From Ectothiorhodospiraceae bacterium BW-2 (GTDB taxonomy: Bacteria > Pseudomonadota > Gammaproteobacteria > Thiohalomonadales > Thiohalomonadaceae), in contig CP032507.1 in NCBI GenBank assembly GCA_008375315.1, forward strand, positions 3,682,071-3,746,070: a DNA stretch of 64,000 bases. The letters run 5' to 3'. Positions within the stretch are counted from its first letter, which is position 1. Each line of letters opens with the position of its first letter. This document shows positions 17,597-25,284 of the stretch, one piece after another. Below the pieces are notes generated by a model, which ran no database searches, was not told where the DNA came from, and was given only the letters and a program-made list of their open reading frames with translations. A program made the translations under genes and the position numbers.

Positions 17597-19634
17597 AGTC
17601 TCCTACTTGTCCTAGTTTTGGTTCTGGTTCTGATTCTGGCGTGATCTCATGGCCTGAGTTAGCCTCAGAGCGTGACGACCACTCCACCCGTCGCGCTCGA
17701 TAGAAACCACTACCGAAAGCGGCTCCGTAGAGGAGACTCGATTGGGTCGGGCCGAAGCTAAACAGCGGCACCGCAATGGCATTAAAAGCGCCAAAACTGA
17801 CCCAAAACAGGAGGCTAGAGGCGAGGTTAAGCTGTAGCCTGCCTCCGAGCTCCATCACCTCCGGAATATGGCGCAGATCACTATCGGTTAACGATACTTG
17901 AGCGCTATTGGCCGTCAGCTCCGGCGCATGGTTTAACGAAATCGAGACATTCGCCTGCTTCATCGCCATCGCATCGTTCAGACCATCCCCGACAAAACAG
18001 ATCCGATGGCCCTGTCGTTGCAAGCGGGCGATTAACGCCGCCTTGCCATCGGGTAGCACCTCAGCAAAGTAGCCGTTTAAAGGTAGCTGTTCGGCTAGCG
18101 ACCGACACGCCGCCTCACTATCGCCGGAGACCATATAGATATGCCCCACCCCTAACGCCCGCAAGCGGGCGAGTAGCGGCTCCACTTCAGCCCGTAGCAG
18201 CGGAGCAAAACCCATCACCCCAACCACCTGATCATCGATTGCGACCACGCCGTGGGAGTAGTGAGAGGAGTCGGAGAGTGTCGCCTGTAGTGAGGCAGGA
18301 ATCGTCAACCCTAGTGAGTCGATATAACGGAGACTACCAAAGTGGATAAGCTGACCATCAATAGTCGCCTCAACCCCCATTCCGGGCTGGTAGCGGCTCT
18401 TTTCGACCCTCGGTAGGGTCAAACCACGCCGCTTCACCTCCTGCTGTAACGACTCGGCCACCGGATGGTAGAGGCGCTCTTCAGCCGCCGTGGCGAGCGT
18501 GAGCAGCCTCTCTTCGCTAACTCCGGCACAGCACTCGATACGGACTAAGCGGGGCCTCTCCTCGGTTAGGGTGCCGCTCTTATCGAGTAGGACAGTGGTA
18601 ATAAAGGGGAACTCCTCCAGCACCCGGCCATCTTTAATTAATACCCCCCGCTTAGCGGCAGCCTGTAGATGGCTATTGGTCTGTAGGGTTAACATCGTTC
18701 TAATGGTATTGGTCGGCGCACTAAAGAGTAGCGCTGAAGCGGTCGCTAGCCCCGCTAACGGCCAGACCAGCGCAGTCACCACTAACAGCGGCACGACAGC
18801 CCCATCGGCCCACGCCTCGCCCTTTAACTGGAGCCGATTTTTATAGTCTCGGGTCTGTTTGAGTAGCTGCTCTAACTGGCGGCTCTGGCTCTCTTTGCCG
18901 CTACAGCTAGCCTCTATCGTCATACGACCATCGACAAGGAGGGTCGAGGCATAGACTCGATCTCCGACGCGACGACTGATCGGCAGACTCTCGCCGGTCA
19001 GTAGCTGCTGGTCTAACTCTCCCTCCCCGGCAACGACAATGCCATCGACCGCCAGTAGCTCACCGGTTGTCAGATGGAGTCTGTCACCGCGCTGAATCTC
19101 GCTCAGTAACAACTCAATTTCGACCCCCTCCCGCTCAACCCAGAGCGTTCTATCCTGTTGGTCAAACGACTCGGTCAATAGCCGCGTGGTCTCACTCTGA
19201 CTCTCAGCAACCGTTCTACCGGCCAGATGATAGACGCTGTTATGCACCGCAGCGGCAAAATAGCTCCCCCCCCCGACACAGAGTAGCGCCACCGCCGCAC
19301 TGTAGCTGTGGCTATCGACCTTGTTATCGCGGTAGAGGGCGTTAAAAGATCGCGCTAGCATCGGTGCGGCGCTATAACTGATGAGTCCTAAATTGAGTAT
19401 CGATAAGGGGGGATAGAGCCAAGAGCCCACCGTGGTTGAGAGCAGTGAGAGCTGACTTAAACGCAGATGGTGGTGATGGTGATCGTGGTCGTGGTCGTGA
19501 TGGTCGTGGTGTCGTTGGCGCTTGTGCGAACTCTCCGCCACCTCCTCACTCTCTTGGCGGCGAGATCGCCGTTTCCCCACCCAATGGCTGCCGACAAGCG
19601 CCCCGAACACTACCCCTAACGGTAATAACAGCAT
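17580..19634 (-). CDS. P-type ATPase, heavy-metal-like, with His-rich N-terminus and no CPx motif
   Basis: 684 residues. ATPase core: LTGES (212-216), phosphorylated Asp351 in DKSGTLTEE (Ser replaces the usual Thr of DKTGT), the P1B-like HP pair in YHPVAES, and GDGLNDAMAMKQA. The N-terminus has one hydrophobic segment, then a His/Asp-rich run at 42-56 that probably binds metal; no HMA domain is present. In the transmembrane helix where P1B pumps carry CPC/CPx, this protein has SAPTN (305-309). The ATG at 19634 has GAGGAG upstream and follows the cupin stop by a few bases. A divergent P1B or related P-type pump is the best call; the ion cannot be predicted. Confidence 0.82.
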   Translation of the reverse strand: MLLLPLGVVFGALVGSHWVGKRRSRRQESEEVAESSHKRQRHHDHHDHDHDHHHHHLRLSQLSLLSTTVGSWLYPPLSILNLGLISYSAAPMLARSFNALYRDNKVDSHSYSAAVALLCVGGGSYFAAAVHNSVYHLAGRTVAESQSETTRLLTESFDQQDRTLWVEREGVEIELLLSEIQRGDRLHLTTGELLAVDGIVVAGEGELDQQLLTGESLPISRRVGDRVYASTLLVDGRMTIEASCSGKESQSRQLEQLLKQTRDYKNRLQLKGEAWADGAVVPLLVVTALVWPLAGLATASALLFSAPTNTIRTMLTLQTNSHLQAAAKRGVLIKDGRVLEEFPFITTVLLDKSGTLTEERPRLVRIECCAGVSEERLLTLATAAEERLYHPVAESLQQEVKRRGLTLPRVEKSRYQPGMGVEATIDGQLIHFGSLRYIDSLGLTIPASLQATLSDSSHYSHGVVAIDDQVVGVMGFAPLLRAEVEPLLARLRALGVGHIYMVSGDSEAACRSLAEQLPLNGYFAEVLPDGKAALIARLQRQGHRICFVGDGLNDAMAMKQANVSISLNHAPELTANSAQVSLTDSDLRHIPEVMELGGRLQLNLASSLLFWVSFGAFNAIAVPLFSFGPTQSSLLYGAAFGSGFYRARRVEWSSRSEANSGHEITPESEPEPKLGQVGDYATFY

Positions 19635-19637
19635 CAA

Positions 19638-20480
19638 TTATCTCCTCAAACTACGCTGAAAACGGGCGATATGGGTCAGATCGTGCGCTATATTGTGCCA
19701 GTGACGCGACGATAAGGGGCTATCCGATCCGCTCTCTAGGGGAAGATCACGCAGCAGATCGGGCCAGAGCGCTACCTCAGAGCAGCGGGATAGCTCCTGC
19801 TCGAACGCCTCATCCGCCCCCATTTGACGCAGGCGTGAGAGGGTATCGACGCGATAGCGCAGCGTCGTAATGCTATCGGCACATAACCCTTGATCGATGC
19901 GAGTGATTTTTGAGGGGGGCAGCACAAAAAACGCCCCGCCATCGACACGCACCACCGCTTGGCGTTGCAGATCAAAGAGCCGCGCATTATCGGTAATCGA
20001 TCCCTCACGACAGCGATGGTCATGGTTGCCATAGATATGGAGCGTTAACAGCGGCTCGTGCCCCGGATTCCCGAGCTGATGAATCAGCGCAGGGCTCACC
20101 GTACGAACCTCGCCCGGCTCAAGCCATTCGCGAAGTTCGGTACGCAACTGCTCGCCCTGTAAGGAGAAGATACCGTGCTCTGCCCGACCTAGGGCCATAA
20201 AGGCCCCCCATCTAGCATGGCCGTGGTCATGAATCGCCGAGATATCGCCCGCTGCCCACGACATCACCCTAACGGAGAAGAAGCGACCATGGTAGAGCTC
20301 TCTTCTGCCATAACTGTCGCTCGGCGAGTGGTTAAACTCCCCCCAAGAGGCCAAATCGGCAGCCCGAATCTCGCTATCGGCCATCCACTTCGCGAGCTGT
20401 GCACTCTCTACCACCTCAGCAGACTCAATCGCCTCAACTATCTGCTGTAGTCGCTCCGGTATCGGCACGGATCCCTCCAT
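19638..20480 (-). CDS. Cysteine dioxygenase-like cupin protein
   Basis: 280 residues. The cupin core has IHDHGHARWG (metal His pair) and, about 65 residues later, HQLGNPGHEPLLTLHIYGNH (third metal His), the arrangement of type I cysteine dioxygenases and other thiol dioxygenases, which oxidise a thiol to a sulfinate with Fe(II) and O2. The protein is longer than the roughly 200-residue enzymes, with an extra N-terminal helix-rich part and a C-terminal helical extension. Its ATG overlaps the FkbH stop as TAATG. Placement in an ACP/FkbH operon suggests the substrate may be a pathway thiol rather than free cysteine. Confidence 0.78.
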   Translation of the reverse strand: MEGSVPIPERLQQIVEAIESAEVVESAQLAKWMADSEIRAADLASWGEFNHSPSDSYGRRELYHGRFFSVRVMSWAAGDISAIHDHGHARWGAFMALGRAEHGIFSLQGEQLRTELREWLEPGEVRTVSPALIHQLGNPGHEPLLTLHIYGNHDHRCREGSITDNARLFDLQRQAVVRVDGGAFFVLPPSKITRIDQGLCADSITTLRYRVDTLSRLRQMGADEAFEQELSRCSEVALWPDLLRDLPLESGSDSPLSSRHWHNIAHDLTHIARFQRSLRR

Positions 20481-21511
20481 TAGCTTAAATTGAGTCTCAT
20501 ATAGGCCGGATAGGCCTGCTCTCGGCTAAGATCATTCTCAAACAGCACCCAGTTATCGCGCCGCTCTAATTCACTAAAATGATTGAATTTATAGGTCATA
20601 TACATCATGCGGTTACGATCATTTTCGACAAACTCTGCCTGTAGCTCTACCCCCGCTTCGCGGGCTAGATTGCGCAGATAGCTAATCATCACCCCACCGA
20701 CCCCGCGACTCATCACTCGGCACGACATCAGCAGCAGCTTAATCGTCCACACCCCCTCCCCCTTCTCGATGAGAGTTAGGCCGATTTTGCCATAGCTGCC
20801 ATACTTATCATCGAGTCCGGCAACTAGCAGGAGATGATCATCAGAGGCGGCAAAGTGGGCTAGCTCGTCATAGTCGTAGGTGTAGGCGGTGGTATTGAGT
20901 TGGTTGGTGCGTTGGGTCAGCTCCTCGGCCCGTTTCAGATCGCCCTCTTCGGCTGGGGCGATCGTCAGCACCATCTCTAGTGTGGCTAAAAAGGCATCTT
21001 GCGGGCCGTCGAACCGCTCTTCAACCTCCTTACGGGCGATATCGCTCTGGTACATCTGCCGCCTTTGGCGCGAGTCATCGGTGATAAAGCGCGGAATCAT
21101 CACCGACATATCGGCCACCCGTGTGATATCGGCCGCATCGAGCAGTGTCACTTGGGGGTGAACAAAACCGACCTCCTCGCGCTCAAACGGCTGATCATCG
21201 ATAAAGGCGATGGTATCGAGACCGATATTAATCGACTTGGCGATGGCGCTAATCGCCTCCGATTTGGTGCCCCAGCCAATTTGGGGGTAGAGAAAGTAGT
21301 GCTCTAGCTGTAGCTCTTTTAGCTTGGCTAGCGCCACTGCCGGATCATTTTTACTGGCGATGGAGTGGAGAATCCCACGCTCATCCAGCGTTTTTAACAG
21401 CGCCACCGCCTCCAGATTGAGCTCGACCTCACTATCTTCGAGCAGCACGCCATGCCAGAGAGTGTGGTCGAGATCCCAGACCAGACACTTGATTTTATGC
21501 TCCTTAGCCAT
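20480..21511 (-). CDS. FkbH-like HAD-superfamily phosphatase/glyceryl transferase
   Basis: 343 residues. The N-terminal HAD domain has LVWDLDHTLWHG (Asp13 and Asp15), typical of the HAD IIIC subgroup, with IASKND and FIDDQPFER motifs; the C-terminal part is GNAT-like, ending with MSCRVMSRGVGGVMISYL, as in FkbH. FkbH proteins take a glyceryl unit from 1,3-bisphosphoglycerate, remove phosphate and load it onto an ACP. The adjacent ACP and acyl-CoA dehydrogenase are the usual partners in methoxymalonyl- or hydroxymalonyl-ACP formation. Spacing to the upstream dehydrogenase is 7 bases and the cupin start overlaps its stop. Confidence 0.88.
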   Translation of the reverse strand: MAKEHKIKCLVWDLDHTLWHGVLLEDSEVELNLEAVALLKTLDERGILHSIASKNDPAVALAKLKELQLEHYFLYPQIGWGTKSEAISAIAKSINIGLDTIAFIDDQPFEREEVGFVHPQVTLLDAADITRVADMSVMIPRFITDDSRQRRQMYQSDIARKEVEERFDGPQDAFLATLEMVLTIAPAEEGDLKRAEELTQRTNQLNTTAYTYDYDELAHFAASDDHLLLVAGLDDKYGSYGKIGLTLIEKGEGVWTIKLLLMSCRVMSRGVGGVMISYLRNLAREAGVELQAEFVENDRNRMMYMTYKFNHFSELERRDNWVLFENDLSREQAYPAYMRLNLS

Positions 21512-21518
21512 CGCTCAT

Positions 21519-22700
21519 TTACTCCTGTGGCTGTTTCGCCCGTCGCGCCGCCCGCTTGGCCACTAGATGTTGCTGATAACCCGATTTGGCGATAATAATC
21601 TGCTGCATCTGGTTACTCCCTTCAATAATTTCCATAATTTTGGCATCGCGATAGAAGCGCTGCACCGGGTAGTCGCTAGAGCAGCCATTAGCGCCATGAA
21701 TCTGCACCGCACTATCGGTCGCTTTGACCGCGACGCGGGAGGCAAAATATTTGGCCATGGAGGTCTCCATAATCAGCGATGGCTCGCCAATATCTTTTAG
21801 GTAGGCGGCATGGTAATTAAGCATTCTAGCCGCTTTAATATCAACCACCATATCGGCCAAAAGCTGCTGAATTAGCTGATGTTTATTGAGCGCCTCACCG
21901 AACTGACGCCTCTCACCGGCGTAGGCCATTGAGGCATCAAGCGCCGCCTGAGCTAAGCCGACACAGCCCCAGCCGACACAGTAGCGGCCATGATCTAGCG
22001 CAGTATTGGCGATATGGCTAAAGCCAAAGCCGACCCGTCCGAGCAGATTCTCAGCCGGCACTACCACATCTTTCATCACCAGTTTAGCAATATTCGCCGC
22101 GCGAAAACCGAGCATACCGGTAATCGGTTCGCGACTAAACCCGGCCATGTTGCTCTGGACTAGAAACGCGGCCGGTTTATCATCAACTTTGGCAATGATT
22201 AAAATCAGATTGGCCGAATCTCCAAACGAAATCCAGCGCTTTTCGGCATTTAACAGAAACGAGCCATCCGCCTGCTCTACGGCGACACTCTCGATGCTCT
22301 TTGCGTCGCTACCGACATTCGGCTCGGTCAGGCCAAAAGCGCCAACCGCCGCACCGCTAGCCAGTTTAGGCAGCCAGTTCGCCTTTTGCGCCTCGGTACC
22401 CCACTTTGCAATCGACTGTAGTACCATGCCGTGAACGGTTAACAGACTCAGTAGCGAAGCGCTACCGCGACCAAACTCTTCACACAGCAGCCCCCAGCTC
22501 ACCGCATCCATTGAGCCACCGCCATACTCGCTATCGATCAACGCGCCAAGGTAACCCTCAGCCGCCATCGCATCGATCATCGACTGGGGGGTACGCTGGG
22601 CGCTATCGTGCTCATCGGCCACCGGTTCGACATGGGTCTCTACCCACTGTCGAAAGGCCTGTTGCGAAGCCCGCTGCTGTTCAGTTAATGCCATATCCAT
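21519..22700 (-). CDS. Acyl-CoA/acyl-ACP dehydrogenase (FkbI-like)
   Basis: 393 residues, a full-length flavoprotein of the acyl-CoA dehydrogenase family: GAFGLTEPNVGSDAKSIE (FAD/substrate), RRQFGEALNKHQLIQQ, and QIHGANGCSSDYPVQRFYRD followed by IIEGSNQMQQ with the usual catalytic Glu. Next to an ACP and FkbH it is most like FkbI, which oxidises glyceryl-ACP on the way to hydroxymalonyl-ACP. The hydroxyacyl dehydrogenase (FkbK) and O-methyltransferase (FkbG) of the classic set are not here. The ATG at 22700 has GGGAG eight bases upstream; the ACP gene ends 12 bases before. Confidence 0.85.
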   Translation of the reverse strand: MDMALTEQQRASQQAFRQWVETHVEPVADEHDSAQRTPQSMIDAMAAEGYLGALIDSEYGGGSMDAVSWGLLCEEFGRGSASLLSLLTVHGMVLQSIAKWGTEAQKANWLPKLASGAAVGAFGLTEPNVGSDAKSIESVAVEQADGSFLLNAEKRWISFGDSANLILIIAKVDDKPAAFLVQSNMAGFSREPITGMLGFRAANIAKLVMKDVVVPAENLLGRVGFGFSHIANTALDHGRYCVGWGCVGLAQAALDASMAYAGERRQFGEALNKHQLIQQLLADMVVDIKAARMLNYHAAYLKDIGEPSLIMETSMAKYFASRVAVKATDSAVQIHGANGCSSDYPVQRFYRDAKIMEIIEGSNQMQQIIIAKSGYQQHLVAKRAARRAKQPQE

Positions 22701-22712
22701 CGCTGATCTCCC

Positions 22713-22943
22713 TTAACCCTTTTCACCAATAAAGTTCACAATTGCGTTAACCGACTTAAAATTTTCGTAGTCGAGATCCTCATTAGCGACCACAATGCCG
22801 TACTCCTTTTCAACAAACAGCACCAACTGCATCGCAAACAGCGAATTGACCATCCCCGAGGCAAACAGATCGTGGTCGCCATCGACCTCTGGATCGCTAA
22901 CAAATTGACCTAAAAAGTCACGCACCTTCGCTTCAATATCCAA
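22713..22943 (-). CDS. Acyl carrier protein (FkbJ-like)
   Basis: 76 residues, a discrete carrier protein. The phosphopantetheine site is the Ser in FASGMVNSLFAMQLV (NSL instead of the common DSL), followed by FVEKEYGIVV and DLDYENFKSV, a pattern shared with the ACPs that pair with FkbH. It is the first gene of the six-gene run ACP, dehydrogenase, FkbH, cupin, ATPase, propeller. It starts 38 bases after rlmD ends, so transcription may read through from rlmD. It is not the fatty-acid AcpP, which has a highly conserved DSLD motif. Confidence 0.87.
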   Translation of the reverse strand: MDIEAKVRDFLGQFVSDPEVDGDHDLFASGMVNSLFAMQLVLFVEKEYGIVVANEDLDYENFKSVNAIVNFIGEKG

Positions 22944-22981
22944 TGTTCACTCCTGCATTTAACAACAATGGTTCATAGTAA

Positions 22982-24319
22982 CTAAACTTTAACAAACAGC
23001 GCCATCGACTCAACATGGGCGGTATGGGGAAACATATCTAATACCCCAACCCGTTGCAATCGATAGCCAAACCGATTCACCAACTCACCGGCATCTCTAG
23101 CCAGCGTCGCCGGATTACAAGAGACATAGAGTAGGGTCGTCACCCCCATCGCAGCCAAATGGGGCAATACCCTATCGGCACCACTGCGTGAGGGATCGAG
23201 CAACACCTTGTCAAATCGCTGCTGCCACCACGGCTGCTGGGCTAAATTATCGCCACCTAAATCGGCCGCGTAAAAGGTCACATTATCGAGCCGATTGAGG
23301 GCGCTATTCTCTCTCGCCCGCTCAACCAGTAACTCACTCCCCTCCACTCCGACCACCTCAGCCACTTGAGTCGCTAGCGCCAGCGTAAAGTTACCTAGAC
23401 CACAGAAGAGATCTAATACCCGCTGCTGCGGTTGCAGCTCTAGCCAGTCGAGCGCCTGGGTCACCATTAAACGGTTAATCGCCGGGTTAACTTGGGTAAA
23501 GTCGGAGGGTTCAAACTGGTAGCTCACCCCAAATTGGGGTAGCTGATACTTTAAGACTACCGTTTGTGGCCAGAGTGGCGTCATGCTATCTGGCCCTTTC
23601 GGTTGCAGATAGAGGGCCAACGAGTGCGATATGGCATAGTCGGTCAGACGCTGTAGATCGCGCTCAGAGAGCGGGTCGAGATGGCGCACCACTAGCGCCG
23701 TTTGGCTCTCATCGACCGCCACCTCTAGCTGGGCAATGCGGTCAAAGCTATCGAGTGAGCCGATCAGCTCAGCCAGTGCCGGTAGCTGCTCTGCAACTGA
23801 TGGATGGAGTACCGGACAGTGGTCAATGTCGGCAATAAAGCTGCTGCGCCGCTCCCGAAAACCTATCATCACCCGCTCACGCGCCTTCACATAGCGCACC
23901 CCTAATCGCGCCTTGTGGCGATAGCCCCACTGCGGTCCTAGTAGGGGGGGGGCCACTTCAACCGCCGCCACCTTGCCGATACGGGTTAAATTACTCAATA
24001 ACTGCTGCTGTTTAAAGTCGATCTGCGCTGCCGGTTTAAGGTGCTGTAGCACACAACCGCCACAACGACCGAAGGCGCTACAGCGCGGCTCAACTCGCTG
24101 TGGCGAAGCGGTGAGAATCGCCTCTGCCCGCCCGACATCGTAACTGCGCCGACTCTCAACATAACGAAAAGTGACCTGCTCCTGCGGTAGCGCATCTTCG
24201 ACAAAGATCTTTTTCCCCTCGACAGTCGCCACCCCGCGCCCATCGTGCGAGAGCGAGTCGATAGTCACCCGCACCGGATCGAGCTGCTGCAGCCGCTGTC
24301 TAGCCCGTTTTCGTGCCAT
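22982..24319 (-). CDS. rlmD: 23S rRNA (uracil-C5)-methyltransferase RlmD (RumA)
   Basis: Methylates U1939 of 23S rRNA using SAM. 445 residues: N-terminal TRAM domain (VTIDSLSHDGRGVATVEGKK), the 4Fe-4S cysteines CSAFGRCGGC and a fourth Cys in DHCPVL, then the methyltransferase domain with VLDLFCGLGNFTLALA (SAM) and the catalytic Cys in LLYVSCNPATLARD. Its ATG overlaps the stop of a residual cysM 3' end (TAATG), the remains of a slyD-cysM-rlmD operon. After the duplication described at 24.3-29.5 kb, rlmD now sits next to a copy of the slyD promoter region rather than intact cysM. Confidence 0.94.
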   Translation of the reverse strand: MARKRARQRLQQLDPVRVTIDSLSHDGRGVATVEGKKIFVEDALPQEQVTFRYVESRRSYDVGRAEAILTASPQRVEPRCSAFGRCGGCVLQHLKPAAQIDFKQQQLLSNLTRIGKVAAVEVAPPLLGPQWGYRHKARLGVRYVKARERVMIGFRERRSSFIADIDHCPVLHPSVAEQLPALAELIGSLDSFDRIAQLEVAVDESQTALVVRHLDPLSERDLQRLTDYAISHSLALYLQPKGPDSMTPLWPQTVVLKYQLPQFGVSYQFEPSDFTQVNPAINRLMVTQALDWLELQPQQRVLDLFCGLGNFTLALATQVAEVVGVEGSELLVERARENSALNRLDNVTFYAADLGGDNLAQQPWWQQRFDKVLLDPSRSGADRVLPHLAAMGVTTLLYVSCNPATLARDAGELVNRFGYRLQRVGVLDMFPHTAHVESMALFVKV

Positions 24320-24380
24320 TAGCTCGAAAAAATACCCGTCGAGAGGTAGCGATCTCCTCGATCACAGACGATAGAGACTA
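24296..24380. repeat. Left copy of cysM-3'/rlmD-5' duplication
   Basis: 85 bases covering the first 24 bases of rlmD and the last codons of cysM (read on the minus strand, ending RYLSTGIFSS-stop). The second copy is 28019-28103, with about four mismatches. It marks one side of the island. Confidence 0.92.
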
Positions 24381-24406
24381 CCAAGGCCCCTCCTATAGTC
24401 AAAAAC

Positions 24407-24533
24407 AACAACTTTATTGGCACAGACAGACATAAGCTCTCCAGTTCGGCTTCACTCAACATCGCCGCGCCACTTTAACACCGCTCATCCTCTGACGGCA
24501 ATGGTGAACCCACATTCTGCCTGCCCATCTAGG
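24407..24533. repeat. Left copy of the slyD promoter/5' region
   Basis: 127 bases matching 29382-29508 without gaps (about 11 mismatches by eye). It contains the slyD leader, its ribosome-binding site and the first eight codons (MSVCANKV), then breaks off; after about 25 unrelated bases comes the residual cysM end. It should give rlmD a promoter. The tiny fused reading frame starting at 24431 stops after some 23 codons. Confidence 0.9.
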
Positions 24534-24634
24534 ATGGGGAGCCGCTAAGGCGGTTGACTATCGGCTCAGGGAAATGTATTTTTCAGGCAGGATTTGAAAA
24601 GATCAAAAACGGAACACAGGCTAAAATCGGTGCG

Positions 24635-24796
24635 ATGCTAGGACAGAATATTTATGCGGTTGACCTGTTCTGCGGGGCAGGCGGACTGACGCATGGTCTC
24701 GTGAAGGCCGGTTGCGCGTGGGGGCTTTTGACCGATGGCGAACGATGGACGCTAGTCAACGCAGGGAAACCTTCTCTGGAGAGCCGCCCTAGGTGA
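24635..24796 (+). pseudogene. 5' fragment of a DNA (cytosine-5) methyltransferase
   Basis: The reading frame from the ATG at 24635 opens with NIYAVDLFCGAGGLTHGLVK, which is motif I (SAM-binding FxGxG) of C5-cytosine methyltransferases at its usual N-terminal place. After about residue 26 the similarity stops and the frame ends at 24796; the catalytic PCQ motif, ENV motif and target-recognition domain are all missing. It is a decayed remnant, probably of a restriction-modification gene that once stood upstream of the three-gene cassette. Confidence 0.75.
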
Positions 24797-24849
24797 AAAG
24801 CTGCAATGGCAATGCTAGTCGGTGAACTATATTCTCAGGGACATACAAT

Positions 24850-25284
24850 ATGATGGCTGATTTTTTAGATGCACACCAAAGGCATTGGGACGATGCTGAG
24901 CTGCTTTTCAACGCAACTTGCTGGGCCAATGCCGATCATCTTTACGGCTTGTCGGCGGAGTGTGGTTTGAAAAGACTGATGGAGCGATTCGGCATGGTGG
25001 TCGATATGTCCACCGGTACCCCCAAGAACCATGCGGATAGGGTGCATATAATGGAACATCGTAGGCAGGAAAATGCATGGGATCGCTATGAATCTTACCG
25101 CCACGGAAAAAATGCGGTCGCGTACGCCCTACCTGCTCAAAATCCTTTTCAAGATTGGGACATTTCCCAGCGCTATGCGCATCGAACAAATTTCACGCAA
25201 GAGATTGCTGAAGCCCACAGAGATGGGGCCAAATCAGTACACCATCTGATAACCATAGCCGTTTTAGAGGGCATTCTCTCATGA
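24850..25284 (+). CDS. Small HEPN-like protein, first gene of the island cassette
   Basis: 144 residues, helical. The segment WANADHLYGLSAECGLKRLM (residues 25-44) has the pattern of HEPN-type helices, and R79-x5-H85 (RYESYRH) fits the R-x4-6-H spacing of HEPN ribonucleases; a second conserved-looking block is DISQRYAHRTNF near residue 104. I recall similar short proteins in databases without a firm function, some labelled methyltransferase, but no SAM motif is present here. Two adjacent ATGs (24850, 24853) are preceded by a weak GGGA. Its stop overlaps the next start as ATGA. A toxic effector or sensor role is inference. Confidence 0.7.
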   Translation: MMADFLDAHQRHWDDAELLFNATCWANADHLYGLSAECGLKRLMERFGMVVDMSTGTPKNHADRVHIMEHRRQENAWDRYESYRHGKNAVAYALPAQNPFQDWDISQRYAHRTNFTQEIAEAHRDGAKSVHHLITIAVLEGILS

